Shown here: positions 1 to 7,645 of the stretch, in pieces
Layout: every line of letters starts with the position of its first letter
How positions within the stretch are numbered: the stretch's first letter is position 1
Origin: Anaeromyces robustus
Taxonomy: Eukaryota > Neocallimastigomycota > Neocallimastigomycetes > Neocallimastigales > Neocallimastigaceae
Assembly (NCBI GenBank): GCA_002104895.1
Contig: MCFG01000669.1
Location: forward strand, 1 to 16,954
DNA: 16,954 bases
Direction: 5' to 3'
The notes under the pieces: model-generated
The model's database searches: none
Told to the model about the DNA's origin: nothing
Seen by the model: only the letters and a program-made list of their open reading frames with translations
Made by a program: the position numbers and the translations under genes

Positions 1-1
1 T

Positions 2-684
2 AAAAATAGAAACTTACCATCCAAGAATCAAAGCAATAATTCTAACTCCTATTCAACCACTTCTGGCGCCTTTGGGTGCCGCCGTATCGATCGGGATCAC
101 CAGCACAACGGTATCGCCTTCCCCTAATAAATCGAGTAAGATATCCGCTGAAGCACCGAAGAATTAAAGAAGGTCTTTGTTTATATTGTGGGAACTCTAG
201 TCACCGCCTTATTAATTGCCCTTTACGAAATAAGAAAAACAATGCAAATGTCGCTTCTTTTGAGAAGACATGCAAACTTGATAATGATAGAAATGTTAAA
301 GGAATATTTTCCTTAAACAAGAAATCGATTCCAGCCACTATTCTCGTTGACTCAGGTTCTGATTTAAATCTTATGGACTTCACTTACGCAAAAGAAAAAT
401 CAATACCTTTGACCTTTTGGAACAATGAATCGGGAAAGATCACTGGAATTAATAGTAACAGTTGTAAGATTATCGCAAAAATCCTTCCAATTAAACTTAC
501 AATTAATAATCATAAATCATTCATAGAGTTCTACATCATCGAATTTGATAAAACGTTCAATTGTATTCTTGGACGAGAATTTTTAAATCCACAATCCTGT
601 AATCGACTTCCATAAAAATACATTGTTATTCTCGTCAGACTATTGTAATAGACATTGTTTAGTTAATATCAATAAAGATACTTT
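2..684 (+). pseudogene. Gag-protease relic of gypsy element F (5' truncated by the window, frameshifted)
   Basis: This is the C-terminal part of Gag plus an aspartic protease. The longest open stretch is 76-615. It has a CCHC zinc knuckle of spacing CX2CX4HX4C (residues C35, C38, H43, C48 counted from 76), followed by the protease active-site triad DSG (residues 92-94) in the context LVDSGSDLNLMD and a later ILG motif. The context resembles the protease of the minus-strand element AB (IDSGSQLNLMD), so the two are related families. The frame breaks near position 596: the protease C-terminus continues in the next frame, ending in stretches such as SSDYC and NINKD before the inverted segment at 685. 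Upstream of about position 120 a Ser/Asn-rich linker appears in yet another frame. It is dead coding sequence, with the N-terminal Gag outside the window. Confidence 0.8.
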
Positions 685-1052
685 TAGCGTACTAAATGTT
701 AATACCCATCTAGCTTGGCAAGCATTATTTGGTTCTTTATTATTAAATAAACCTACTAAAGGCTTATGATCTGTATATAGAATAGTTTCAAGTTTATTAC
801 TATTAAAATAAGGTTTAAATTTTAAACTACAGTAATAAGCAGCAGTGCCTTCTAAATCAGTTACACTATAATTTAATTCTGTAGGTTTTAAAGTTCTACT
901 TATAAATTGAATAGGGTGTTCAATATTATCTTGATTCTTTTGCATTAATACGCCACCTATTCCATCTAATGAAGCATCAGTTCTAATAATAAATTGATTA
1001 TCATAATCTGGATATATAAGTATGGGTGCTGTTACAAGTTTTTCTTTAAGTA
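685..1052 (-). repeat. Inverted duplicate of the RNase H segment of element F
   Basis: Read on the minus strand, this segment matches plus-strand 2034-2401 almost base for base; I count only about five mismatches. It covers the start of RNase H (the context after VTAPILMYPDYD), the DASLDGIGG motif, DLEGTA and YTDHKPLVGL. It lies between the protease and the RT of element F and replaces the normal spacer. The minus-strand reading frame 640-945 is this copied RNase H and not an independent gene. Together with 2034-2401 it forms a long inverted repeat around the RT core. Confidence 0.9.
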
Positions 1053-1711
1053 CTATTAATGAAATCGCTTCAAATGCTCCATCAAAAATTAGAAATAAAT
1101 TAAAAGTTTTATTAATAAGTAATATAGTTGTATTAGCTCTTGATACAGATGACTTAGGAAAATCAAAACTATTAAGTCATAAAATAAAAATAATAAATGG
1201 TAGAACACCTATTAAACAAAGAATGTATCGAGTTGCAAATAAAAAGCAAATACATATTTTAAGAGAAGAAATAAGTAAATTATTAAGAAACGATTTAATT
1301 GAACCATCCAAATCTTCATGGTCATTTCCAGTTATACTTATTCCTAAAAAGAATGGAAAATGGAGAATGGTAGTGGATTATAGAAAATTAAATGATATTA
1401 CTATAAAAGATGCTTATCCATTACCATATATAGAAGAAATATTATTTTCAATTGGGAATAAAGTTAAATATTTATCTACGCTTGATTTATTTTCTGGATT
1501 CCATCAAATGGAAGAAGATAGAGACAAAACTTGTTTTACAACTATGTTTGGAAATTACAATTATAAAGTCATGCCATTTGGACTTTGTAATGCTCCTGCA
1601 ACTTTCCAACATGAAGTGAACAGAATATTTTTACCATTAATAGGTAAATGTATGTTCATTTACATGAACGACTTAGTTGTATTCTCTACAAGCTTGAACA
1701 ACACATTATAG
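1053..1711 (+). pseudogene. Reverse transcriptase relic, N-terminal and palm part (element F)
   Basis: Gypsy reverse transcriptase, which copies element RNA into cDNA inside the capsid. Family motifs run in order: the pre-RT stretch with DTDDLG and the PIKQRMYR motif, then the WSFPVILIPKKNGKWRMVVD block, the STLDLFSGFHQM block, and the VMPFGLCNAPATFQ block. The catalytic box at 1661-1672 reads Y-M-N-D, where the family has Y-x-D-D, so the first catalytic Asp is Asn and the enzyme should be inactive. The frame ends at a TAG at 1709-1711. Homology continues one frame over (see 1692-2657), consistent with a one-base deletion near 1692-1696. The first codons of the open frame (1022-1052) come from the inverted RNase H segment and are not genuine RT. 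Confidence 0.9.
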
Positions 1712-2657
1712 ATTTACAAAATGTGTTTAATATAATTAAGGAAAATGGACTAAAAGTTAATTTAACGAAATGTCATTTTATTAAGCAAGAAGTAGAAGTT
1801 CTTGGACATATATTATCTACTGAAGGAATAAAACCAATACCTAAAAAGGTAGATGCTATTTTAAAATGGGAATCTCCTAAAAATATCACACAATTAAGAT
1901 CTTTTCTTGGAGCAATTGGATATTATAGAAAATTTATTAAAGATTTTGCTATAATTGCTCAACCCTTATTTAAACTTCTAAAGAAAAATGAAAAATATAT
2001 CTGGAATGAAGTTACTAAAGAAAGATTTAAAATACTTAAAGAAAAACTTGTAACAGCACCCATACTTATGTATCCAGATTATGATAATCAATTTATTATT
2101 AGAACTGATGCTTCATTAGATGGAATAGGTGGCGTATTAATGCAAAAGAATCAAGATAATATTGAACACCCTATTCAATTTATAAGTAGAACTTTAAAAC
2201 CTACAGAATTAAATTATAGTGTAACTGATTTAGAAGGCACTGCTGCTTATTATTGTAGTTTAAAATTTAAACCTTATTTTAATAGTAATAAACTTGAAAC
2301 TATTCTATATACAGATCATAAGCCTTTAGTAGGTTTATTTAATAATAAAGAACCAAATAATCTTTGCCAAGCTAGATGGGTATTAACATTTAGTATGCTA
2401 AGAATTATTGTTAAGTATGAACAAGGAAAGAAAAATGTTATTACAGATGCACTTTCTCGTTTAGTTCCTAAATCAAAAATAAATGAAAAAGAAATTAAAA
2501 ATACTAATATATTTACTTGTTTTGAAGAGATTATTGATAATAATATTAATAAAAGTAATACTGATAATATTTCTGATAATTTCAATAATAATAATATTAA
2601 TGAAAATAATATTAGTAAAAATAATATTAATAATTTTTCTGAAAATTTTAATAATAA
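1692..2657 (+). pseudogene. RT thumb/connection and RNase H relic (element F), cut by LTR A
   Basis: This is the continuation of the RT after the frameshift. It shows the VEVLGHILSTEGI block, the LRSFLGAIGYYRKFIKDFA block, then RNase H with TDASLDGIGGVLMQ (catalytic Asp), DLEGTA (Glu), YTDHKPLVGL (Asp) and the terminal VITDALSR motif. After that comes an Asn/Ile-rich low-complexity spacer (about 2470-2657) made of AAT-type codons, which in related elements leads to integrase. The reading frame runs straight into the TGT end of LTR A at 2658 and stops 16 bases inside it, so the AB insertion truncated this gene. No integrase of this element is seen elsewhere in the window. Confidence 0.88.
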
Positions 2658-2672
2658 TGTAACGGAACGGTA

Positions 2673-2764
2673 GTTCCAATATTACAATTGACACCAATAT
2701 TGAAAACGTACACGAAAAGAAAATAAAATAAAAGAAAGTTAATTATACTTTGTAATATCGGAAC
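2673..2764 (-). repeat. U5 stem-loop of LTR A (inverted repeat)
   Basis: GTTCCAATATTACAA (2673-2687) pairs with TTGTAATATCGGAAC (2750-2764) in 14 of 15 positions. A second small hairpin, ACACC...GGT, follows at about 2763-2792. In LTR B the first stem is weaker (12 of 15), but the second is a clean ACCTTTC/GAAAGGT. Structured U5 RNA next to the primer site is known to matter for self-priming in Tf1; the same role here is an inference. Confidence 0.6.
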
Positions 2765-2955
2765 ACCTTTCCTTTGTTAACCCGGAAGGTCGGCGTCGAT
2801 ATATATTAGTATAATTTTAATTTATTTTTTATTTAAAATTTGTTTTATTAGAATATAGTTTTATTAATTATTAAAAATTAATAATAACTAATCTTTGTAG
2901 TATTTCAAACTACTTATGAATTAATTATTACTAATATATATAAAGTTATAAAAGA

Positions 2956-3006
2956 ATAAAAGCACAAAGAAAAATATTTTAACTAAAGATTTTACACCTA
3001 TTTATA
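2956..3006 (-). promoter_or_regulatory. Predicted promoter and transcript start in LTR A
   Basis: On the minus strand a TATA box TATAAATAGG (3006 down to 2997) is followed 41 bases later by the G of GTGCTTTTAT (2965 down to 2956). That decamer is the one complementary to the primer site of this element. It directly follows a TTCTTT stretch, as in element D. Element logic and the LTR B copy support this; transcript start is not shown directly by sequence. Confidence 0.55.
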
Positions 3007-3170
3007 CTTTTTGCGGAAAAATAGTTTTAAAAATAAAAGTTCATAAAAATAATAAAAAATTGCTAGAAACTAAGATATTTTGATATAAAATGAATCTCAT
3101 AGAAAAATAAAGAAATATTATATAATTTTTTCTTAAAGTTTCTAATTTCATTCCATGTAATTCTATAAAG

Positions 3171-3219
3171 AAATACAGAAATAAAATACAGAAACAAATA
3201 CAGAATAAAATACAGAAAT
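3171..3219. repeat. Short tandem repeat AAATACAGAA in LTR A
   Basis: Four imperfect copies of a roughly 12-bp unit containing ATACAGAA. The same array is in LTR B at 8184-8232. It lies in U3 of the sense strand, between the tRNA-like segment and the TATA box, where transposon enhancers often sit. Function is not known. Confidence 0.75.
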
Positions 3220-3271
3220 TTATAATAAATAAATTTAAAATAAAATTTTTATAAAATTTGGAACAATGTGT

Positions 3272-3325
3272 GAGTCGAACCCAGAGTGTTCGCCCAGATG
3301 GTCATAGTTACTAACCACTAGACCA
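3272..3325 (-). other. tRNA-like A-box/B-box segment at the sense 5' end of LTR A
   Basis: On the minus strand, TGGTCTAGTGG (3325 down to 3315) fits the Pol III A-box, and GGTTCGACTC (3281 down to 3272) fits the B-box consensus GGTTCGANTCC up to its last base. Their starts are 44 nt apart, as in a tRNA gene. The wider tRNA-like region is about 3260-3332. The D, anticodon and T stems contain mismatches and the acceptor ends do not pair well, so it is not a functional tRNA. It begins about 35 bases inside the TGTAACGAATC terminus. The B-box and A-box are both unchanged in LTR B. Confidence 0.65.
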
Positions 3326-3363
3326 TGGTTACTGTTTTACTAATTGAGAGATTCGTTACATGG

Positions 3364-3372
3364 TCCTCCTTC
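3364..3372 (-). promoter_or_regulatory. Polypurine tract of element AB
   Basis: Minus-strand GAAGGAGGA followed by CCA and then the TGT of LTR A. It would be the RNase H-resistant primer for plus-strand cDNA. Element D also has its purine tract three bases from its 3' LTR. It fixes the element orientation. Confidence 0.75.
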
Positions 3373-3689
3373 AGGATTCGGATACCAGACGAATCTTAAA
3401 ACTAGGCTAAACTATACTAAGAAAATTTTAACTAAATTTTTAAACTATACTAAAACTATACTATATAGGTGTAAAAATAATATAATTTGATATTAATAAA
3501 AATACATGAATATTAATTAAAATACATGAATATTAATAAAGTTTACATGATATTGATAATATTATGACTAAACTAAACTAAGCTAAGATTTTAAACTAAT
3601 AATAATAACAATAAGTTTGATATTAATAAAGAATAAAATATTGATAAAATATATTTAATAATTGAGATTCATTATTTAAGTTTTTCTTT
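3373..3689 (-). other. 3' spacer of element AB, non-coding
   Basis: Between the protease stop and the polypurine tract there is AT-rich sequence with no open frame of note. Small direct repeats are visible, such as ATACATGAATATTAAT repeated near 3503 and 3525, and several CTAAACTATACTA-like units at 3410-3460. No trace of RT, RNase H or integrase is visible, which is the main evidence that AB lacks pol. Confidence 0.7.
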
Positions 3690-4745
3690 TCATTTTGATT
3701 TATTTTTAACAAAGTAACAAAGTAAATTTTCAGGTGGTTTATCTTCATAAGGGAGGTATGCATCAACTTTAAATTCTTTAAATTTGTTGTTTTGTTTTCT
3801 TTTGTATTTAATTGATTTTGAATTACAGATTACAAAGTATGAAGAGTTGTTAATAATTTCTTTTGAATTTGCTAAGAAAAAATTTTGACATGTAGAATAT
3901 TTATTTGATTTTGAATAAAAATTTGAATTTGATTTATTTTTATCATTCACACTCTCCTTCGAAAAGATTGGATTATTGGGTTTTGAAAGATTAATATTTT
4001 GAATAGGTTGATTTTGAGTATAGGATTTCAAACAAGAATTAGGATTATCAGAGGAAAAAGATTGATTACTAGGATTACAGGAATTATTACTAAGATTAAC
4101 AGTATTACAAGAATTTGTACCAAGGTTAACAGGATTACAAGAATTTTTACTAGGAAGTACACAAGAGTTAGAAACATGAATTGGTTTATTATTATTTTTC
4201 AAAGGTTGAGAATTACTTGATTTTGTACGTTCTGAGTGGAAACAAGAAGTATTACAGAAAGATTTATTGCCAGAGTGATTATCAAGATTATTATTATTTT
4301 TAGAATGAGGTTTACAAGATTTATCAGATTTTGTATTTTGAGAATTCGTCACGAATGAATTTGGGAGTATTAAACAATTTGAAAGACAGTAATTTGAATT
4401 GAAAGTTATTTCTTTAGTTGTAAAATTGATAGTGGGATTGTGAGTTACGAGCCAATCTATTCCAAGAATACCACAATACGAAGGTAGATCCACAATATAG
4501 AATTCTGTTTTACAAAGGTGATTTTTATATTTCAACGAGATGGGAAACGTTTTACCAAAAATTGTTTGATTTCCGGCTACTCCAGAAACGGCAGGAAAAG
4601 TAGAATCAGAATCAAAAGGAATATTGTTTTCTTTAGCAAAGTGTATGTCCATAAGATTTAATTGAGAACCTGAATCGATGAGTAGTTTAGCATTGCAAGA
4701 AGAGTTTAAAGTTTGTAGATTGAATTCGGCAACTGGAGCATTCAA
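3690..4745 (-). CDS. Retroviral-type aspartic protease with long Asn/Ser-rich tail (element AB)
   Basis: Pepsin-like retrotransposon protease that would cleave the Gag polyprotein in the particle. The active site DSG is at residues 24-26, counted from the TTG at 4745, in the context LLIDSGSQLNLMD. A YCGILGIDWL block follows, carrying the ILG that closes the domain near residue 100. The next 200 or so residues are low complexity, rich in Asn, Ser and Cys, with three imperfect repeats of NSCNP/NTVNL type. It ends in a basic NKSK tail at a TGA (3692-3690). No ATG starts it. The frame is open from 4823 and overlaps gag by 82 nt in the -1 frame, so it is probably made as a Gag-Pro fusion by frameshifting, although no canonical slippery heptamer is visible in the overlap. 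Nothing resembling RT follows. Confidence 0.8.
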   Translation of the reverse strand: MNAPVAEFNLQTLNSSCNAKLLIDSGSQLNLMDIHFAKENNIPFDSDSTFPAVSGVAGNQTIFGKTFPISLKYKNHLCKTEFYIVDLPSYCGILGIDWLVTHNPTINFTTKEITFNSNYCLSNCLILPNSFVTNSQNTKSDKSCKPHSKNNNNLDNHSGNKSFCNTSCFHSERTKSSNSQPLKNNNKPIHVSNSCVLPSKNSCNPVNLGTNSCNTVNLSNNSCNPSNQSFSSDNPNSCLKSYTQNQPIQNINLSKPNNPIFSKESVNDKNKSNSNFYSKSNKYSTCQNFFLANSKEIINNSSYFVICNSKSIKYKRKQNNKFKEFKVDAYLPYEDKPPENLLCYFVKNKSK

Positions 4746-5566
4746 AGATGGATCATCAGAAAGTCTAGGTCTTGTTTTGGTTTGGATTCTGGATTGGAAA
4801 TAAAAGCATTGCTGGAAGAGGGTTTATTGTCATCTTCATTCACTTTATTCTTTAAAGGGCAATTATTAACTTGATGATTTTTTGATCCACAGTAGAAACA
4901 AAGATGTTCTTTTCTTCTTCTTTCTTTTTCTTCACGAGTTATTGTTTCATTAGATTTATTCGAAGCAAATTGAAAAGAGTTAGCATGACGACCAAAAGAA
5001 TGATTACTTGAATTATTCGATTTAAAGTATTGATTATGAGTAGAAAGTCTTAAATCTATACGAGAAGCTATGGTTTGAAGAGAGAATAAGGATTGTGGTC
5101 CAGGAAACATTTCTAAGATTCTAGTTGCAATATTGTCGTTTAATCCTGCGAGAAAAGCATCCATTTTAGCAGCTTCATTCCAAGAAGAGTCATCTGCATA
5201 TTTATTGAACTCCAGGATGTAGCTTCTTACATCTCCAAGACGTCTCTGTTTAATGGTTCTGAGCTTTTGGTTTGCTATGAAGGTTGAATCATAATTTCCA
5301 AAGGTAGCTTTAAACTTGGATATAAACGCTTCATAGTCATCTAAACATGGGTCCACATTTTCAATTAAAGTTGCGGCCCAATTCATTGCAGAACCGTAAA
5401 GTCTGGAAATGATGTATGCAACCTTAACTGGATCTTCAGAAAATTTTTCTGGTTGCAACATGAAGACAAGGTTCATTTTTGCAAGGAAGCCTTTAAAGAA
5501 ACGACGGTCTCCAGCGAATCCATCTTTGTACATAACGTTTAGATTGAGAAAGTTATCTTCGTTCAT
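4742..5566 (-). CDS. gag: Gag capsid/nucleocapsid protein (element AB)
   Basis: Structural protein of the virus-like particle, 274 residues, starting at ATG 5566-5564 and ending TGA 4744-4742. Residues about 15-170 are the retrotransposon Gag capsid domain: FAGDRRFFKGFLAK, MLQPEKF, VAYIISRLYGSAMNWA, FISKFKATFG and RRLGDVRSYILEFNKYA are typical blocks. After a Ser/Asn linker and a basic EEKERRRKE stretch, a single CCHC zinc knuckle follows (C223, C226, H231, C236; CX2CX4HX4C), which binds element RNA. The frame is intact. The start is the first ATG of the frame; it follows an AT-rich leader (AAACAAAA before ATG). The zinc knuckle is close to that of relic F. Confidence 0.9.
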   Translation of the reverse strand: MNEDNFLNLNVMYKDGFAGDRRFFKGFLAKMNLVFMLQPEKFSEDPVKVAYIISRLYGSAMNWAATLIENVDPCLDDYEAFISKFKATFGNYDSTFIANQKLRTIKQRRLGDVRSYILEFNKYADDSSWNEAAKMDAFLAGLNDNIATRILEMFPGPQSLFSLQTIASRIDLRLSTHNQYFKSNNSSNHSFGRHANSFQFASNKSNETITREEKERRRKEHLCFYCGSKNHQVNNCPLKNKVNEDDNKPSSSNAFISNPESKPKQDLDFLMIHL

Positions 5567-5913
5567 TTTTGTTTGATTAATTTATTATTGGTCTCGACTA
5601 GGGATTCAAATTGTTTATTAAGGTAAATTTAAATTTTAATTTCGCTTTTTATGCCTTACAACTCAAAAATAAACCGGCAAAAGCTACTAACTAGAGGTAT
5701 ATACTAGACCTCGAAATAAATATTAAAACTATATAATTAAAGTCGCTTCACCTTCACGACCAACCTCCAGCCTTCGGTGACTGAAGTTCCTTATTTGCCA
5801 GAGCTTACGAAGGTATTGAACTTGAACGTCCGATATTGCAGTGCTTTTTATCACACAACAATTCCTTCCCCCAAGAAAGCGTGCTTTTCACACTACCCAC
5901 TTTTATCAATACC

Positions 5914-5964
5914 TAAGTAACTAATTGACTATAGTTTCTTAACCTACTAGAAACTAGTTACTTA
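5914..5964. repeat. Strong hairpin in AB leader
   Basis: TAAGTAACTA (5914-5923) is a perfect inverted match to TAGTTACTTA (5955-5964). Inside it TAGTTTCT (5932-5939) pairs with AGAAACTA (5949-5956), sharing two bases with the outer arm. The leader RNA could fold into a bulged stem of about 16-18 bp here. Confidence 0.65.
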
Positions 5965-6273
5965 CGCCAAACACTCTGTATATGAGCTCTAAACGCTCCT
6001 AGTATATTTTACAAATAATTTACCTTAAGAGTTTAATAGATATTTGATTACACAGAAGTTTACAAAGATGTTTTTCTTTTAATAATTTTTTCTATTTCAC
6101 ACTGCTGTTCTTTCAGTTTATCAACTTACTCGAGCTGAATGTAGGACTTACGTCTGAGCCTACCAGCGAGGGCCAATGTGAAACTCGAAATTTAATTATA
6201 AAAAGAAAAGAAAGACAATATAAAATAAGGATCCTCAGAATGATTCTCCTTATTAAAAATTTTATTAAATTTA

Positions 6274-6278
<5 letters not shown>

Positions 6279-6309
<31 letters not shown>

Positions 6310-6322
6310 ATATAACAAAAAT

Positions 6323-6359
<37 letters not shown>
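6279..6359. repeat. Two long poly-T runs (poly-A in sense direction)
   Basis: A run of 26 T (6279-6304) and one of 34 T (6326-6359), separated by 21 bases of AT-rich DNA. In the transcript of AB they read as poly-A within the leader. Run lengths are likely to vary and may be miscounted in assembly. Confidence 0.85.
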
Positions 6360-6360
<1 letters not shown>

Positions 6361-6528
6361 ACTAGAAAAAATTTTTTTGAAAAATAATTTAATTTATCTA
6401 TTCTATAATTTATTCATTCACTTAATTTTTTATAATAATTTATTTAATTTATTAATATTCATTCACTTAATTTAATTTATTTAATTTTTTTAATTTAATT
6501 TTATTAATTTTCCGAAAATATTACTGGC

Positions 6529-6660
6529 AAGGTAGTACAAAATCTTTTTCAAATGCTATGGGGTACACTATTTTTATCTTTGGGTAGTACAAGGAAAATT
6601 TTTCAAAATGTTACACAAGGAAAATTTTTTAACTATTTTAGGGTGGTACAAAATTTCCTA
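6529..6660. repeat. Imperfect tandem array with GGTAGTACAA core
   Basis: Variants of GGTAGTACAA followed by an A/T stretch occur at 6531, 6561 (GGGTACACTA), 6582, 6611 (TTACACAAGG) and 6641, mostly about 30 bp apart. The 6582 and 6611 units share AAGGAAAATTTTT. The array lies in the AB leader and its role is unknown. Confidence 0.6.
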
Positions 6661-6754
6661 TAACTAAGGTTTCTAAGTAATTCAAAGGTAATCCAAGGTA
6701 GAGTAGCTAAGACTAAGGAGAGAAACTAGGCGGTAGTTCTAAGAACTTGGTTAA

Positions 6755-7227
6755 TGTAAAGAACAGAAGTCCAACAATAATAATTCTTAATAAACTTAAA
6801 AACACCTCAATATTAGAAAATAAACAAGAATTATTGGACACAAACAAACAACAGGTTAGTATCAAATAATTTTATTTATTTTATTATTTCTTTGTTAATA
6901 AAAACTCGAATTTTCAAATGAGAAAATTCTTGAATATTTATAAACATTATTTCAAAATATTTTAATTACATTTTTCATGAGTTATTATATTCTAAATCTA
7001 ATTGGTCTATTAACCTTTTTATAATAAAATAATATTATCATTTAATACACTTTATAATATATTAATATATAATAAAATAATAATAAAAAAATAAAATAAT
7101 AAAATAGTAAAAAATAAAAATATAAATTTTAACAAAAGGCATTCCTGTGTATTGAACCCAGGAATACTGAGCAGAGTTCTAGAGCTTAACGAGTAAGCCA
7201 ACTCTATAATTTCTAGTATTCGTTACA
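6755..7227 (-). mobile_element. Solo LTR 'C' with target duplication GTTAA
   Basis: A 473-bp unit beginning TGTAAAG and ending ATTCGTTACA, flanked on both sides by GTTAA (6750-6754 and 7228-7232). Removing it and one GTTAA restores a continuous leader. The terminus TGTAACGAAT on the minus strand equals that of LTRs A and B. It also has a tRNA-like segment just inside that end and an inverted repeat near the other end (GTCCAA...AATTCTT against AAGAATTATTGGAC, about 6771-6841). The rest does not align obviously with A or B, so it is a different but related family, left as a solo LTR by LTR-LTR recombination. Confidence 0.85.
7141..7200 (-). other. tRNA-like A-box/B-box segment in solo LTR C
   Basis: On the minus strand, TGGCTTACTCG (7200 down to 7190) resembles an A-box, and GGTTCAATAC (7158 down to 7149) resembles a B-box, 42 nt apart. 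A perfect 7-bp stem ATTCCTG (7141-7147)/CAGGAAT (7159-7165) corresponds to the T arm. The anticodon stem pairs only at its outer three bases, so a functional tRNA is unlikely. It starts about 27 bases inside the LTR end, the same place as the tRNA-like segment in LTRs A/B, although the sequence between differs. Confidence 0.6.
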
Positions 7228-7232
7228 GTTAA

Positions 7233-7645
7233 ACTAAGGACGGGTGGAATCTGGGTGCTTTATTTTTTTACTTTATCAAGAAAAATTTTTATTCGAGAAG
7301 GATACTTGATAGGATGGATACTAGAATTATTCAAGAAAAATAGACAAAGGGTAAACAAGAAGTAGACAAGACTAAGACAAGACTAAAAATTAGGAATTAT
7401 TCAAGGTAGATAACTAGGAATCAGAGACTAAGGTAGAAATATCCAAAAGCTAAGACTAAAAGATTATTGCTAGAAAAGGTAGTATCCAGAAACTAGGAAA
7501 AAGTAGTATTCTAAGATTAGACTAAAAGAAGTAGTATCCAAAGGTAGTTCTAAAAGGCGGTAGAATCCAATAAAAGTAGAAACTAAAAATTGGTAGCAGA
7601 TTCCGAATCCTCGACACTAAGGTTCCAGGCGGTGTTTCTTTTGTT
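7233..7645. repeat. Leader repeats of GTAGTATCC type
   Basis: Scattered, imperfect units such as AAGGTAGTATCC, AAGTAGTATT, GAAGTAGTATCC, AAGGTAGTTC and GGCGGTAG recur between about 7470 and 7630. Similar units lie on the other side of LTR C (6680-6754, for example GGCGGTAGTTCTAAGAAC). They predate the C insertion. No gene is seen here. Confidence 0.55.

Larger units (their letters stand above)
2658..3360 (-). repeat. LTR A: 3' LTR of element AB
   Basis: Begins TGTAACGG and ends CGTTACA on the plus strand, so the two ends form an inverted terminal repeat TGTAACG. The same unit recurs as LTR B at 7658-8373. From about position 2875 to the end the two copies differ by only about seven bases. 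Between about 2698 and 2870 (U5 in the sense orientation) they differ heavily, with indels. In sense order the LTR holds a tRNA-like A/B-box segment, a short tandem repeat, a TATA box, the predicted transcript start and a U5 hairpin. Confidence 0.93.

Noticed and set aside
640-945. Minus-strand reading frame resembling RNase H as a separate gene
   Set aside because: It is the inverted duplicate of 2034-2401 with unrelated sequence fused at its end; kept as a repeat, not as a gene.
3171-3219. CRISPR-like array
   Set aside because: Units are 10-12 bp, imperfect and without spacers; it is a simple tandem repeat inside an LTR.
3260-3332. Functional tRNA gene
   Set aside because: A and B boxes are good, but D, anticodon and T stems have mismatches and the acceptor stem does not close; it is also repeated inside both LTRs.
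3361-3384. TGGTCCTCCTTCAGG after LTR A as a plus-strand tRNA primer site
   Set aside because: It looks like a TGG primer site with a T-arm-like context, but the spacing is one base short, the conserved T-loop bases are off, and all genes of the element are on the minus strand, where the same bases form a good polypurine tract.
3999-4220. Plus-strand reading frame opposite the protease tail
   Set aside because: Repetitive Ile/Arg/Thr composition is the reverse complement of the Asn/Ser repeats of the protease tail.
7135-7205. Functional tRNA gene in LTR C
   Set aside because: The T arm is good, but the anticodon stem pairs only at its outer bases and the acceptor is not convincing.
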